Positions 34,315 through 42,262 of a DNA stretch of 64,000 nucleotides are shown one piece after another. Location of the stretch: NCBI RefSeq assembly GCF_026421305.1, contig NZ_JAPJBQ010000007.1:186001-250000 (forward strand), written 5' to 3'. How positions within the stretch are numbered: the first letter of the stretch is position 1; the number at the start of each line of letters is the position of its first letter. This DNA is from Dyella silvae (lineage in GTDB: Bacteria; Pseudomonadota; Gammaproteobacteria; Xanthomonadales; Rhodanobacteraceae). Below the pieces are notes generated by a model. The model was not told the DNA's origin, did no database searches, and worked only from the letters and a program-made list of their open reading frames with translations. A program made the position numbers and the translations under genes.

Positions 34315-35121
34315 ATGAATGACACGACGTTCATCACCATCGGCGACGGATGCCGCATCGCTTACCGCCTCGACGGCGCCGACGACAAACCCGTGCTTGT
34401 CTTGTCGAACTCGATCGCTACGACGTTGCACATGTGGGACGGCCAGATTGCCGCGCTGACCCAGCACTTTCGCGTACTGCGCTACGACGCACGTGGCCAT
34501 GGCAACTCGGACGCGCCCGCGGGTGCCTATTCCATGGATCGTCTGGGCCGCGACGTCATCGAGTTGCTCGATGCGCTCGGCATCGAGCGCGCACACTTCC
34601 TTGGCCTGTCGCTTGGCGGCCTGATTGGGCAATGGCTGGGCATCCACGCGCCGGATCGCATCGATCTACTGATCTTGAGCAATACGTCTGCCCACCTGGG
34701 ACCTGTCAGCGAGTTCGATGCACGCATTGCAGCCATGCAGACGTCGCCCGACATGGACGCAGTGGCGCAGGCGTTCCTGGCAAACTGGTTTCCGGCCCGC
34801 ATGCTCGAAACAAAGCACCCCGCCATCGAGCCGTTCCGAGACATGCTGCTTTCCACTGCGCCTCAAGGGCTGGCCGGGTGCTATGCCGCTGTGCGCGACA
34901 ACGACATGCGGCGAACGATTGCCCTCATTAACCGCCCAACGTTGGTGATTTCCGGCAGGGACGATACCGTCACGCTGGCAAGCCATGGTGAGCACATTGC
35001 CGCGACAGTACCGGGTGCGCGCCTGGTGATCCTCCCGGCCGTCCATTTGCCCAACGTCGAGCATCCGGAGATGTACGTGCGCACGGTGCTGGACTTTCTG
35101 CTGGAAGGCGAAGCCGCCTAA
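34315..35121 (+). CDS. 3-Oxoadipate enol-lactonase-like alpha/beta hydrolase (PcaD family)
   Basis: A 268-residue cytoplasmic hydrolase with the PcaD layout: 'LVLSNSIATTLHMWDGQIAALTQHFRVLRYDARGHGNS', the nucleophile elbow GLSLGGL (Ser near 108), acid in 'ISGRDDTVTLAS' and His in 'PAVHLPNVEHPE'. The start ATG at 34315 follows AAGGAAG. PcaD hydrolyses the enol-lactone of the beta-ketoadipate pathway, but the other pca genes are not here, so another ester or lactone substrate is equally possible. The divergent MarR gene is the likely regulator. Confidence 0.87.
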   Translation: MNDTTFITIGDGCRIAYRLDGADDKPVLVLSNSIATTLHMWDGQIAALTQHFRVLRYDARGHGNSDAPAGAYSMDRLGRDVIELLDALGIERAHFLGLSLGGLIGQWLGIHAPDRIDLLILSNTSAHLGPVSEFDARIAAMQTSPDMDAVAQAFLANWFPARMLETKHPAIEPFRDMLLSTAPQGLAGCYAAVRDNDMRRTIALINRPTLVISGRDDTVTLASHGEHIAATVPGARLVILPAVHLPNVEHPEMYVRTVLDFLLEGEAA

Positions 35122-35206
35122 GGGGTAACCATGACCGTAGATTCACTTCGGTCCGTCGGTGAAGGTATCTGGCCGGCGTAGCCACGCACACCTTCTGGCG
35201 CACATG

Positions 35207-35239
35207 GCCGGGTTGTCGAGCCAAGCGCGGCAACCCGGC
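35207..35239. repeat. Inverted repeat between convergent genes
   Basis: Nine-base perfect arms GCCGGGTTG (35207-35215) and CAACCCGGC (35231-35239) with a 15-base loop lie between the convergent lactonase and protoglobin genes. No T run follows, so a terminator role is only possible. Confidence 0.4.
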
Positions 35240-35265
35240 AACACCATGTACGTTGGAGTCGGTGG

Positions 35266-35877
35266 TTACGGAGTCGCGCCTGCGCTTTGGGTGGCCATAT
35301 ACGTCTTTGCCCAAAGCGCCATCTGCATATGCGCCGATTTGCACCAGGCGCTGTGCATGCCGGCAACGTCGGACTCATCATGGCCTTTGGCGGCGAGATA
35401 GGGCCGTATGGTTTCGTTGAGCACAGCAAGAAAGGCGACGATATCGCTGTAAGGCACGTGGGGCGTGGATACAACGCCGTCCGTCTGGTTCTTTTTCACA
35501 GGGGTATGCCGAAGGGCAATCTCGTGCTGGTAGTTGAGCCAGTCCTGATCGTAGGGACGCTGGCAGGTATCGCGAATCCATTGCTGGAACCGCAGGTTGC
35601 TCCGCGCCAGATAGTCCGGCAACGGCGAGCCATCTTGGTGGCGCGAGTGCTTCGCCAGATGAGGAATGCCCGCGATGATCTGGGACCGCCAGTGATTGAC
35701 GATGGCCTCGACCTGATCATCGAGTACCGTGCCTGCCAGTTGCAGAAAGTGCTCGTCCTCTTGCGTGAATCTTACGGACGTCTTGAGCTGCTCGAGATCG
35801 GCAAGTGTGGCGGGAGAGGGCGCAACCTCGGTTGTTCCGTACGTATATCCCGGGATGTCGATCGCAGAACGATTCAT
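35266..35877 (-). CDS. Protoglobin-domain heme protein
   Basis: A 203-residue single-domain protein that matches the protoglobin family: 'IPGYTYG' at the N-terminus, 'FTQEDEHFLQLAGTVLDDQVEAIVNHW', 'QQWIRDTCQRPYDQDWLNYQHEIALRHTPVKKNQTD' and 'YSDIVAFLAVL'. The His in 'QHEIALRHTP' is the likely region of the proximal heme ligand. Protoglobins bind O2, CO and NO; when free of a transducer domain their role is unsettled. The start is 35877; upstream frame to 36213 lacks similarity. It lies next to the carboxymuconolactone-decarboxylase-like gene on the same strand. Confidence 0.87.
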   Translation of the reverse strand: MNRSAIDIPGYTYGTTEVAPSPATLADLEQLKTSVRFTQEDEHFLQLAGTVLDDQVEAIVNHWRSQIIAGIPHLAKHSRHQDGSPLPDYLARSNLRFQQWIRDTCQRPYDQDWLNYQHEIALRHTPVKKNQTDGVVSTPHVPYSDIVAFLAVLNETIRPYLAAKGHDESDVAGMHSAWCKSAHMQMALWAKTYMATQSAGATP

Positions 35878-36053
35878 GGGGTGCCTCGGTGATGAAGTGC
35901 TTGGCCACCCGCTGCATCTGGATGCGGTGGCATCTGCTTTTGCACAACCACCTGGCGGGCGCCGCGGCCCGCCGGGTGGCCGATGTTTGCTTGTATCGGT
36001 GAAGCTTTCCTGTGCCACTCGTTGGGCCGAACACGTCGGCGCCGCAGAGATGA

Positions 36054-36398
36054 TCAGGCCGACGCACCGTACTGACTGGCGGCGTCCATGACGCGCGCGG
36101 AATACACCAGCGCGGCGCCTGCATTCAGCGCGATAGCCACGCCAAGCGCTTCTGCAATTTCCTCGCGAGTGGCACCTTGCTTGAGGGCTTCGCTGGTGTG
36201 GACCGTAATGCATCCGTCACAGCGACTGGTGACCGACACCGCCAGGGCGATCAACTCACGCGTCTTCGCGTCCAGCTTGCCGGTCTTGCTGCCAGCCTTG
36301 GACAGCGTCTGATAGCCGGCGAGCGTATCGGGGCTCAGCTTGCCGATCTCCCCAATGCGACCCAGCAGTTCCGTGCGGTATTCCGGCCAGTTCATCAT
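36054..36398 (-). CDS. Carboxymuconolactone decarboxylase (AhpD-like) family protein
   Basis: A 114-residue protein of the CMD/AhpD fold. The redox motif 'VTSRCDGCITVHTSEALKQGATREEIAEALGVAI' contains CxxC followed by the conserved His, as in AhpD-type peroxidatic partners; classical PcaC lacks this Cys pair. It is therefore more likely a thiol-dependent peroxide/alkylhydroperoxidase-like protein than a true decarboxylase. The start at 36398 has AGGAGAA upstream. It is divergent from a LysR gene with a strong palindrome between them. Confidence 0.9.
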   Translation of the reverse strand: MMNWPEYRTELLGRIGEIGKLSPDTLAGYQTLSKAGSKTGKLDAKTRELIALAVSVTSRCDGCITVHTSEALKQGATREEIAEALGVAIALNAGAALVYSARVMDAASQYGASA

Positions 36399-36465
36399 GC
36401 GAGTTCTCCTCAGGTGGTGATGGCCGCGTAAGCTACGCCGAACTGTTCTGCTTGTTGATCGAAAG

Positions 36466-36488
36466 TTGTGCATAAGCTTCATGCACAA
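36466..36488. promoter_or_regulatory. Candidate LysR operator between the CMD-like and LysR genes
   Basis: TTGTGCAT-N7-ATGCACAA is a perfect dyad of eight-base arms, 23 bases in all, in the 151-base divergent region. It contains a T-N11-A type core, the usual LysR recognition pattern, 62 bases before the LysR ATG. Confidence 0.6.
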
Positions 36489-36549
36489 TTGCATGGGGAT
36501 CGCGGTGGTCCATCGCGACAAAACCGTGCGTACGATCAGGGAGCTTTCG

Positions 36550-37401
36550 ATGGAATGGAGTGATCTGCGGGTTTTCCTTGCCGTGGCCCGAGAGGGAACG
36601 CTGGGCGGTGCGGCGCGCAAACTGGGGCAGACCCAGCCCACCATGGGGCGACGATTGCAGGCCCTTGAACAAGCGCTCGGGCAACGGTTGTTACAGCGCA
36701 CCAAGGATGGTTTCGTTCTGACGGGCGAAGGCGCGGCGGTGCTAGGTCATGCCGAGCGCATGGAGGAGGAGGCGCTCGCCTTTCAGCGCCAACTTGCCGG
36801 GAAGGAGCAACAGCTCGACGGCATGTTGCGCATCACCTCGTCGGATTGGTTTGCCGAGTACGTGTTGACGCCCGTCATCGCCCAATTCTCCGTGCGCTAT
36901 CCGCATGTCATCCTGGAACTGCTGACCGATTCGCGGCTCTTCAGCTTGTCGCGGCAAGAGGCTGACCTGGCATTTCGCATCCAGCCATTCGACGAGCCAG
37001 ACGTTGTTTCCCGCAAGCTGCTCCGTATGCCTTACGGTGTTTATGTAGCGCCAGGTCATCCGCATCCCGTGCCGGGTGATGGCGAGGGCGCGTCATTGCT
37101 GGTGATGAATACCGCATTTGGCGGCATGCCCGAAATCGAATGGTTGCAACGCATGCTGCCCAACGCGCGCGTTGTTTTCCGCAGCAACGCACGCGCCGTG
37201 CAGGCACGCATGTGTATCGAGGGCGCGGGAATCGCCGTGCTTCCGCGGCCATTGGGCGACGCCATCGGGCAACTCGATCGCATCGACCTCGGCGAAGAGC
37301 CGCCTATACGTGATATCTGGGTGGGCTATCACCGCGACATGCGTGGGCTCGCAAGGCTCCGGATGCTGCTGGATATGGTCGTGGATAGGCTGGCGAACTG
37401 A
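36550..37401 (+). CDS. LysR-family transcriptional regulator
   Basis: A 283-residue LysR protein. The HTH is at residues 3-60 ('WSDLRVFLAVAREGTLGGAARKLGQTQPTMGRRLQALEQALGQRLLQRT'); the ligand domain begins at 'GMLRITSSDWFAEYVLTPVIAQF'. The ATG at 36550 fits the family start; an upstream ATG at 36466 would run through the palindrome. It probably controls the divergent CMD-like gene and itself. Confidence 0.92.
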   Translation: MEWSDLRVFLAVAREGTLGGAARKLGQTQPTMGRRLQALEQALGQRLLQRTKDGFVLTGEGAAVLGHAERMEEEALAFQRQLAGKEQQLDGMLRITSSDWFAEYVLTPVIAQFSVRYPHVILELLTDSRLFSLSRQEADLAFRIQPFDEPDVVSRKLLRMPYGVYVAPGHPHPVPGDGEGASLLVMNTAFGGMPEIEWLQRMLPNARVVFRSNARAVQARMCIEGAGIAVLPRPLGDAIGQLDRIDLGEEPPIRDIWVGYHRDMRGLARLRMLLDMVVDRLAN

Positions 37402-37618
37402 CGAATCCGATGGCTCTTTGTCGGCCTTCGTCGCTAACAACGTCAAGACAAAACCTGACAGGCGAGGCTGCGGGGTTCTGTTACGTTCGGCGTGTCGCTC
37501 GCGCCGTCTCTCATAGGGCAACGCGAGCGACCATGGCAGTGATGTCATGAGTCGCGGGCCGCAGGTGTTACAAGCACCTACGACCCGCTAACCACAACCA
37601 ACTTACGACGAGTTGATC

Positions 37619-37948
37619 ATGGCTAACCGCGATCATACGGCACACACACGCCCGTTCGTTCCCCCTGACGGCACCCTCACTGGCCCGCCCGGCGGCCCGC
37701 ATCCTGCGGGTAATCAAGCCACGCCACGGCGTTTATCGCTCCCACTCGATCCGGTCCTGGCGTCGTATGTCTTGACGCGCTTGCGGATGGATCTGGAAGC
37801 CCGCCGAGCGGATGAGGCCTCTGGCCACCCGGCAAAGCCATGGCAGTGGCCCCATTCCGGTGAAGTCATTGCCTGCCTCACCACGGCCATTCACTGCCTT
37901 GACCATTACGCCGGCCTGCTCGGTCACGAGCCCCCAGTGAACACTTAA
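37619..37948 (+). CDS. Hypothetical protein
   Basis: A 109-residue protein I do not recognise. Its N-terminal third is Pro/Gly/His-rich and probably disordered. The rest ('LPLDPVLASYVLTRLRMDLEARRADEA' and 'GEVIACLTTAIHCLDHYAGLLGHEP') is helical, with no membrane segment. It may start at ATG 37619 or at TTG 37613. It opens the accessory patch that holds the HigA-like and RES/Xre genes. It is not a HigB toxin by sequence or size pattern. Confidence 0.6.
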   Translation: MANRDHTAHTRPFVPPDGTLTGPPGGPHPAGNQATPRRLSLPLDPVLASYVLTRLRMDLEARRADEASGHPAKPWQWPHSGEVIACLTTAIHCLDHYAGLLGHEPPVNT

Positions 37949-38101
37949 CCCCGTCCGATGATCGTCCCCCGTGGCGCATCGGCTCTCCGGTCGATGCGCC
38001 ACACCTGGATGATCACGGACGGGCAAAGAGGTCATTCCCCTACACGAAGCAGCGTCATCCCAACGCCGCCGCTTTGCTGTGCCCGACCGGAAAGCCAGCC
38101 C

Positions 38102-38416
38102 ATGGACCTGATCACACTCACCCCGCGCGTCAGCGTGGACCTTTCGCTGCGTCTGCGCTCCCCAGGCCAGGTGCTGCTGCATGACTACCTGGTGCCACAA
38201 GCGCTGAACAACGCGCAGCTCGCCCGCCGCACGGGCATTCCCGTAAAGCACATCAAAGAATTCATCCTGGGCGACCGCCCCATGAGCGCCAATCACGCGA
38301 TACGACTAGCCGCCGTGCTCGGTACCACCGAGTTTTACTGGCTGGCGCTGCAGGCGCATTACGACCTGGTGCGTGAGTGGCAAAAACATCGCGCAACGTT
38401 ACCGCTGGTGGGCTAG
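38102..38416 (+). CDS. HigA-like Xre-family antitoxin without partner toxin
   Basis: A 104-residue DNA-binding protein of the HigA (virulence-associated protein I) type: 'PGQVLLHDYLVPQALNNAQLARRTGIPVKHIKEFILGDRPMSANHAIRLAAVLGTTEFYWLALQAHYDL'. This pattern is typical of HigA antitoxins. The ATG at 38102 is the family start. The toxin HigB normally lies directly upstream, but the 153 bases before this gene hold no plausible reading frame, so it appears orphan. It may act as a stand-alone repressor. Confidence 0.85.
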   Translation: MDLITLTPRVSVDLSLRLRSPGQVLLHDYLVPQALNNAQLARRTGIPVKHIKEFILGDRPMSANHAIRLAAVLGTTEFYWLALQAHYDLVREWQKHRATLPLVG

Positions 38417-38529
38417 GTGAAATCGCGCTCTGCATAGGAGCCGGAGATAGAGAGGGAGCACCGCAAAACGGCGCGATAGGTCTAACTAACTGCGCTCCCT
38501 ATTTCCGTCCCCTACTTCTGAGGTTGGGA

Positions 38530-38976
38530 TCAGCGGAAGAAGCGCTGATCGATGAAGAACGGCTCCACCAGGCTCTCGGTCAGATGCGTGGCCGCCTGCG
38601 GGTGTTCCGGATTGATGATGTAGTTGGTCGAGTGCGCGAGGATGGCCGACGGTACGGGCATCAGGAGCGCGGTGCCACCTTTCAGCCAGGCACTACCGAT
38701 CGCGCGGGTGGCGGGTTCGTTTGCCTGCCAGCCTTCGGGTAGGTCCGGCGTTACGTCCATCGTTGCGCCGTCCGCGATGTCGACCCGTATCAACTTGAGC
38801 GTCGTGGGAATGTTCGGCAGGTCCAACTGCATATGGGCCATGGTTTCGGCGAGCGCCAGTGCGGGATGCTCGCCCAGGTAAATGACGCGGTGGCCCTGGC
38901 TGTGCCAGCGACCTTCCGCGTATAGCCCACCCTCGCCCGTGAGTCCCGGGTACTTGGATATCCGCCATCCGTGCAT
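38530..38976 (-). CDS. RES-domain toxin (system 2)
   Basis: A 148-residue RES-family protein of the usual toxin length. The conserved residues are visible: Arg in 'HGWRISKYPG', 'GLYAEGRWHSQGHRVIYLGEHPALALAETMAH' with conserved Tyr and Glu, and the Ser/Asn region 'ILAHSTNYIINPEHP'. Family members degrade NAD+ by phosphorolysis or ADP-ribose transfer. The ATG overlaps the antitoxin stop by one base (TAATG at 38976). It is the second RES gene of the window and is of a different, shorter subtype. Confidence 0.93.
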   Translation of the reverse strand: MHGWRISKYPGLTGEGGLYAEGRWHSQGHRVIYLGEHPALALAETMAHMQLDLPNIPTTLKLIRVDIADGATMDVTPDLPEGWQANEPATRAIGSAWLKGGTALLMPVPSAILAHSTNYIINPEHPQAATHLTESLVEPFFIDQRFFR

Positions 38977-39503
38977 TAGAGCATTCCGTATGCCGTGCGC
39001 TTCATCATCGACTCGACCAGGCGTGCGCCGGAATCCGTCTCGGCCAACACCATGGGCGTCACGTCCTTATCTTCATGCAGGAAGTCACGCGGCGTATTGA
39101 GCCACTTCAAAGCGCTGTCGCGGTTACCGAAGAGAAGTGTGGCTTCCGCGACGATTCGTGCGTAGCGCACCGCTTTTTCGCTCTCGGCTTCGTTGAGCAC
39201 TGGGATGGTCGGTTTTTCGGCGGCAACTTGAGCACGCGCCTTGCTGCGCGCGACGGCCTTCTGCCTGCGCGTCTTCATGCGCTCGAGCTGTTCGAGGCGG
39301 CGCCGCATGGTGGTGGCAGGCGCGACGGCGTCCGAGCGCAGGCTCACCATGCTGGCGAACTTCACGTAGTTGGCGGTTGGGACGCCACGCTTGGTGACGC
39401 GCAGCGCGTCCGCTTCGTTGCGGATCTCGGTGCCCAGGAGCAAGGCCATATGGTCGTAAACCGTATGAGGGATGCTCGGCTTCTTAAGGATGGTCACAGG
39501 CAT
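38976..39503 (-). CDS. MbcA/ParS/Xre-family antitoxin (system 2)
   Basis: A 175-residue antitoxin. The N-terminal Xre-like region ('EIRNEADALRVTKRGVPTANYVKFA') is followed by a basic linker ('RMKTRRQKAVARSKARAQVAA') and the C-terminal MbcA/ParS domain ('AVRYARIVAEATLLFGNRDSALKWLNTPRDFL'). The 'GNRDSALKWLNTP' block contacts and blocks RES toxins in solved complexes of the family. It is directly upstream of and overlapping the toxin, the canonical order. The promoter carries a pair of inverted half-sites around a -10-like TATTAT. Confidence 0.93.
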   Translation of the reverse strand: MPVTILKKPSIPHTVYDHMALLLGTEIRNEADALRVTKRGVPTANYVKFASMVSLRSDAVAPATTMRRRLEQLERMKTRRQKAVARSKARAQVAAEKPTIPVLNEAESEKAVRYARIVAEATLLFGNRDSALKWLNTPRDFLHEDKDVTPMVLAETDSGARLVESMMKRTAYGML

Positions 39504-39512
39504 AGCGGCTCT

Positions 39513-39541
39513 CCATTTGGAGAAAATAATACGCCAAATGG
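39513..39541 (-). promoter_or_regulatory. Operator/promoter of RES/Xre system 2
   Basis: CCATTTGG (39513-39520) and CCAAATGG (39534-39541) are perfect inverted half-sites separated by 13 bases. Between them, read on the minus strand, lies TATTAT, a good -10 element, ten bases upstream of the first half-site. A repressor bound to both half-sites would block the promoter. Confidence 0.6.
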
Positions 39542-39568
39542 TGAAAGCGGGCGTTAAGCCCGTCCGAG

Positions 39569-39754
39569 CTATTTACGTGTGCCTCGCGAATAGCGATCGA
39601 GTCGCTTGGCCAGATCCTGCAGGCGGGCCTGGTCTTCGGCGGGCCACTTTCCGTTCGCCAACGCCTCTATCACCAGGATGCGCACGATCGTGCAGGTTTC
39701 CGGGGAAAGCGTCAGGCGTTTGCCGCCCTGAACTGCCAGGCGGCTCCAGTGCAC
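39569..39754 (-). CDS. Small hypothetical protein
   Basis: A 61-residue reading frame with a GTG start. It contains 'CTIVRILVIEALANGKW' and 'EDQARLQDLAKRLDRYSRGTRK', a plausible helical basic protein. No family is recognised and no strong ribosome site precedes it. It occupies most of the 345-base gap between the antitoxin operator and ntrB, so it may be real or chance. Confidence 0.35.
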   Translation of the reverse strand: MHWSRLAVQGGKRLTLSPETCTIVRILVIEALANGKWPAEDQARLQDLAKRLDRYSRGTRK

Positions 39755-39812
39755 AAACTATGCGATTCGAAACACACAACACACCCGCCTTTGGCATCCA
39801 TCCGGAAAAGCG

Positions 39813-39850
39813 ATTGCACCAGCACAGCGCATTGTCCATGATGGTGCAAT
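39813..39850 (+). promoter_or_regulatory. NtrC-like half-sites at the ntrB start
   Basis: ATTGCACCA (39813-39821) and TGGTGCAAT (39842-39850) are perfect nine-base inverted arms, the halves of an NtrC site, but 20 bases apart. They can be read as two 17-mers, each with one perfect and one degenerate half. They end on the ntrB ATG at 39849, a location suited to repression of ntrBC by NtrC. Confidence 0.55.
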
Positions 39851-40862
39851 GAGTGAAATGGCAAGCCGGACGTGGGCTGAGCCGCTGGCGACCGGTGTGG
39901 CGCTGGCGGATGCGCAACTGCGTCTGCTGTGGGTGAACCCAGCGCTGGCTGAGCTATTGGATATCGGGCCGCGTAGCGCGGTGGGCCAGTCGTTGGCCGT
40001 GTTGCTGCACGATCCCGCATGGATGGCGTTGGCGGAACGCGCGCTGGAGGAACCCTCGCCGTTGCAACTTCGCGGTATCGAGATACCTTCCGGGCGTGGC
40101 GAGACCGCGCACATCGATGTGTCGATGCAGCGCCTGCCCCATGGTGAACTGTTGGTGGAAGTGCACGCGCTGGCGCCGCCGGCTGTATCGGAAACGCCGC
40201 TATCGGCCACGTTGCGTGGCTTCGCCCATGAGGTAAAGAACCCACTCGCAGGCCTGCGTGGCGCGGCGCAGTTGCTGCAGCGGCGCGTGGAAGAGGAGTC
40301 ATTGCGCGCGCTGGCCGGGTTGGTGATTGCCGAGGCCGATCGGCTGACCACGCTGGCCAACCGTCTGTTGCGCCAGGACGGCGCCGCGGCGCAGCTCGGT
40401 CCCGTGAACATTCACGAGCGCCTGGAGCGGCTGGGCGATCTCTTGCTGGCCGAGCCCACGCCGTTGGCGTTGCGGCACGACTACGACCCCAGCCTTCCCG
40501 ATGTGTTTGGCGATGCGGATCGACTGCTTCAGTTGTTGCTCAACCTTGCGCGCAACGCGACCGAAGCCGGGGCGCGTACGCTGACCTTTCGCACCAGGGC
40601 AGAGCCCGGCGTGCGGTTGGGCGAACGCACGGCACGCATGGCCTTGCGCGTGGATGTGATCGACGACGGTCCGGGCGTACCCGCCCACCTGCGAGACACG
40701 CTATTTGAACCGCTGGTATCGGGCCGCGCGGATGGCACCGGTCTGGGTTTGGCCCTGGCGCGTGAGATCGCACGCGAGCATGGCGGCGAATTGCGCCATG
40801 CAAGCCGGCCGGGCGAAACCGTGTTTTCCCTCTATTTGCCAATGGGGCCCACCCATGACTGA
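39849..40862 (+). CDS. ntrB: Nitrogen regulation sensor histidine kinase NtrB (GlnL)
   Basis: A 337-residue cytoplasmic kinase with an N-terminal PAS-like domain (residues 10-110), the phospho-acceptor His in 'FAHEVKNPLAGLRGAAQLL' (about residue 126), N-box 'LNLARNATEAGA' and G-boxes 'DDGPGVP' and 'GTGLGLALAREIAREHGG'. It phosphorylates NtrC under nitrogen limitation and is controlled by PII. The stop overlaps the ntrC start by eight bases. glnA with its sigma-54 promoter is 12 kb away, unlike the glnA-ntrBC operon of enterobacteria. Confidence 0.95.
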   Translation: MSEMASRTWAEPLATGVALADAQLRLLWVNPALAELLDIGPRSAVGQSLAVLLHDPAWMALAERALEEPSPLQLRGIEIPSGRGETAHIDVSMQRLPHGELLVEVHALAPPAVSETPLSATLRGFAHEVKNPLAGLRGAAQLLQRRVEEESLRALAGLVIAEADRLTTLANRLLRQDGAAAQLGPVNIHERLERLGDLLLAEPTPLALRHDYDPSLPDVFGDADRLLQLLLNLARNATEAGARTLTFRTRAEPGVRLGERTARMALRVDVIDDGPGVPAHLRDTLFEPLVSGRADGTGLGLALAREIAREHGGELRHASRPGETVFSLYLPMGPTHD

Positions 40863-42252
40863 GACGCGCCCTGAAATCTGGATTGCCGACGACGATCGCG
40901 GCGTGCGCTTTGTACTGGCCGAAGCGTTGCGCGATGCGGGCCTGCTGGTGCGGGAGTTCGGCAATGGCGAAGAAGTGCGTGACGCTCTGCGCGATGCACG
41001 TCCCGCGTTGCTGCTCACCGATGTGCGCATGCCCGGCGAAGGCGGGCTGGCGTTGGTATCGGCGCTGAAAACGCAGGACGTGGGTCCGGTGATCGTGATG
41101 AGCGCCTACACCGACGTTGCTACCACGGCGGCGGCCTATCGTGCGGGCGCTGTCGATTACCTCGCGAAGCCGTTTGATCTCGATCAGGCCGTAGCCGCTG
41201 TGCAACGGGCGCTTGCCGACGTACCGGCGACAGCCGCCCCGCCAGCACCGCAGCCAGCACCCACGCACGCGCTGCTGGGCGAGAGCCCTGCGATGCGCGA
41301 AGTGTTTCGTTTGATCGGCCGCGTTGCGGCCAGCGATCTCAACGTGCTGATCACCGGTGAAACCGGCACAGGCAAGGAGCTGGTGGCACGTGCGCTGCAC
41401 GAAGAGAGCGCAAGGCGCGACAAGCCATTCGTGGCACTCAATACCGCCGCCATCCCAAGCGAGCTGCTGGAAAGCGAGCTGTTTGGTCACGAAGCGGGCG
41501 CGTTCACCGGCGCCACGCGCCGCCATGCGGGACGCTTCGAGCAGGCGGAGGGCGGCACGTTGTTTCTCGATGAAATCGGTGACATGCCGCTTGCGCTGCA
41601 GACACGTTTGCTGCGCGTGCTGGCGGGTGGCGAGTTTTATCGGGTGGGTGGCCGCGAGTTGATTCGCGGCAACGTGCGCATCATCGCCGCGACCCATCAG
41701 GATCTGGATAGTCGCGTCGCCGCCGGTCAGTTCCGCGCCGACCTCAAACATCGGCTCGACGTGGTGCGCATCGAATTGCCGCCGCTGCGGCAAAGGCGCA
41801 CCGATATTGCGCTGCTGGCGCAGCACTTTCTCGCCATCGCGGCGCAGGAGTTGAAAGTACCGCCCAAGCGTTTTTCCAAGGCAGCGCTGAAGGCGATCGC
41901 GCAGCGCGAATTCCCTGGCAACGTGCGTGAACTGGAAAACCTCTGTCGCCGACTGGCGGTGATCGCGCCCGGCGTCGAGATTCTGCCGTCCGATCTTGGT
42001 GCATCCGCGGCGAGCAGCAGCGCGGGCGGATGGACAGAGGCGCTGCGCGAATGGGTCACGCAGGCGTTGGCGGATGGCGAAGTCGACATCCACACGCGGG
42101 CACGCGATGCGCTGGACCAGACGTTGTTGCAGGTTGCGCTCGAAGCGCACGAGGGGCACCGCCAGCACGCGGCGGCCGCACTCGGCGTTGGGCGCAATAC
42201 GTTGACCCGCAAGCTTGGCGCGTCGCGCACGCGTCGTCCCCCCAAATCCTGA
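40855..42252 (+). CDS. ntrC: Nitrogen regulation response regulator NtrC (sigma-54 activator)
   Basis: A 465-residue three-domain activator. The receiver domain (1-120) has 'IADDD', phospho-Asp in '[13 protein letters not shown]' and Lys in 'YLAKPFD'. The AAA+ domain has Walker A 'GETGTGKE', the sigma-54 contact GAFTGA ('[12 protein letters not shown]') and Walker B '[13 protein letters not shown]'. The C-terminal Fis-type HTH is '[22 protein letters not shown]'. It binds TGCACCA-type sites such as those before glnA and at ntrB. Confidence 0.96.
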   Translation: MTETRPEIWIADDDRGVRFVLAEALRDAGLLVREFGNGEEVRDALRDARPALLLTDVRMPGEGGLALVSALKTQDVGPVIVMSAYTDVATTAAAYRAGAVDYLAKPFDLDQAVAAVQRALADVPATAAPPAPQPAPTHALLGESPAMREVFRLIGRVAASDLNVLITGETGTGKELVARALHEESARRDKPFVALNTAAIPSELLESELFGHEAGAFTGATRRHAGRFEQAEGGTLFLDEIGDMPLALQTRLLRVLAGGEFYRVGGRELIRGNVRIIAATHQDLDSRVAAGQFRADLKHRLDVVRIELPPLRQRRTDIALLAQHFLAIAAQELKVPPKRFSKAALKAIAQREFPGNVRELENLCRRLAVIAPGVEILPSDLGASAASSSAGGWTEALREWVTQALADGEVDIHTRARDALDQTLLQVALEAHEGHRQHAAAALGVGRNTLTRKLGASRTRRPPKS

Positions 42253-42262
42253 GCTGCACACC

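Noticed and set aside
37949..38101. A HigB toxin gene upstream of the HigA-like protein
   Set aside because: The 153 bases are too few for HigB (about 90 residues) and the reading frames do not show its pattern.
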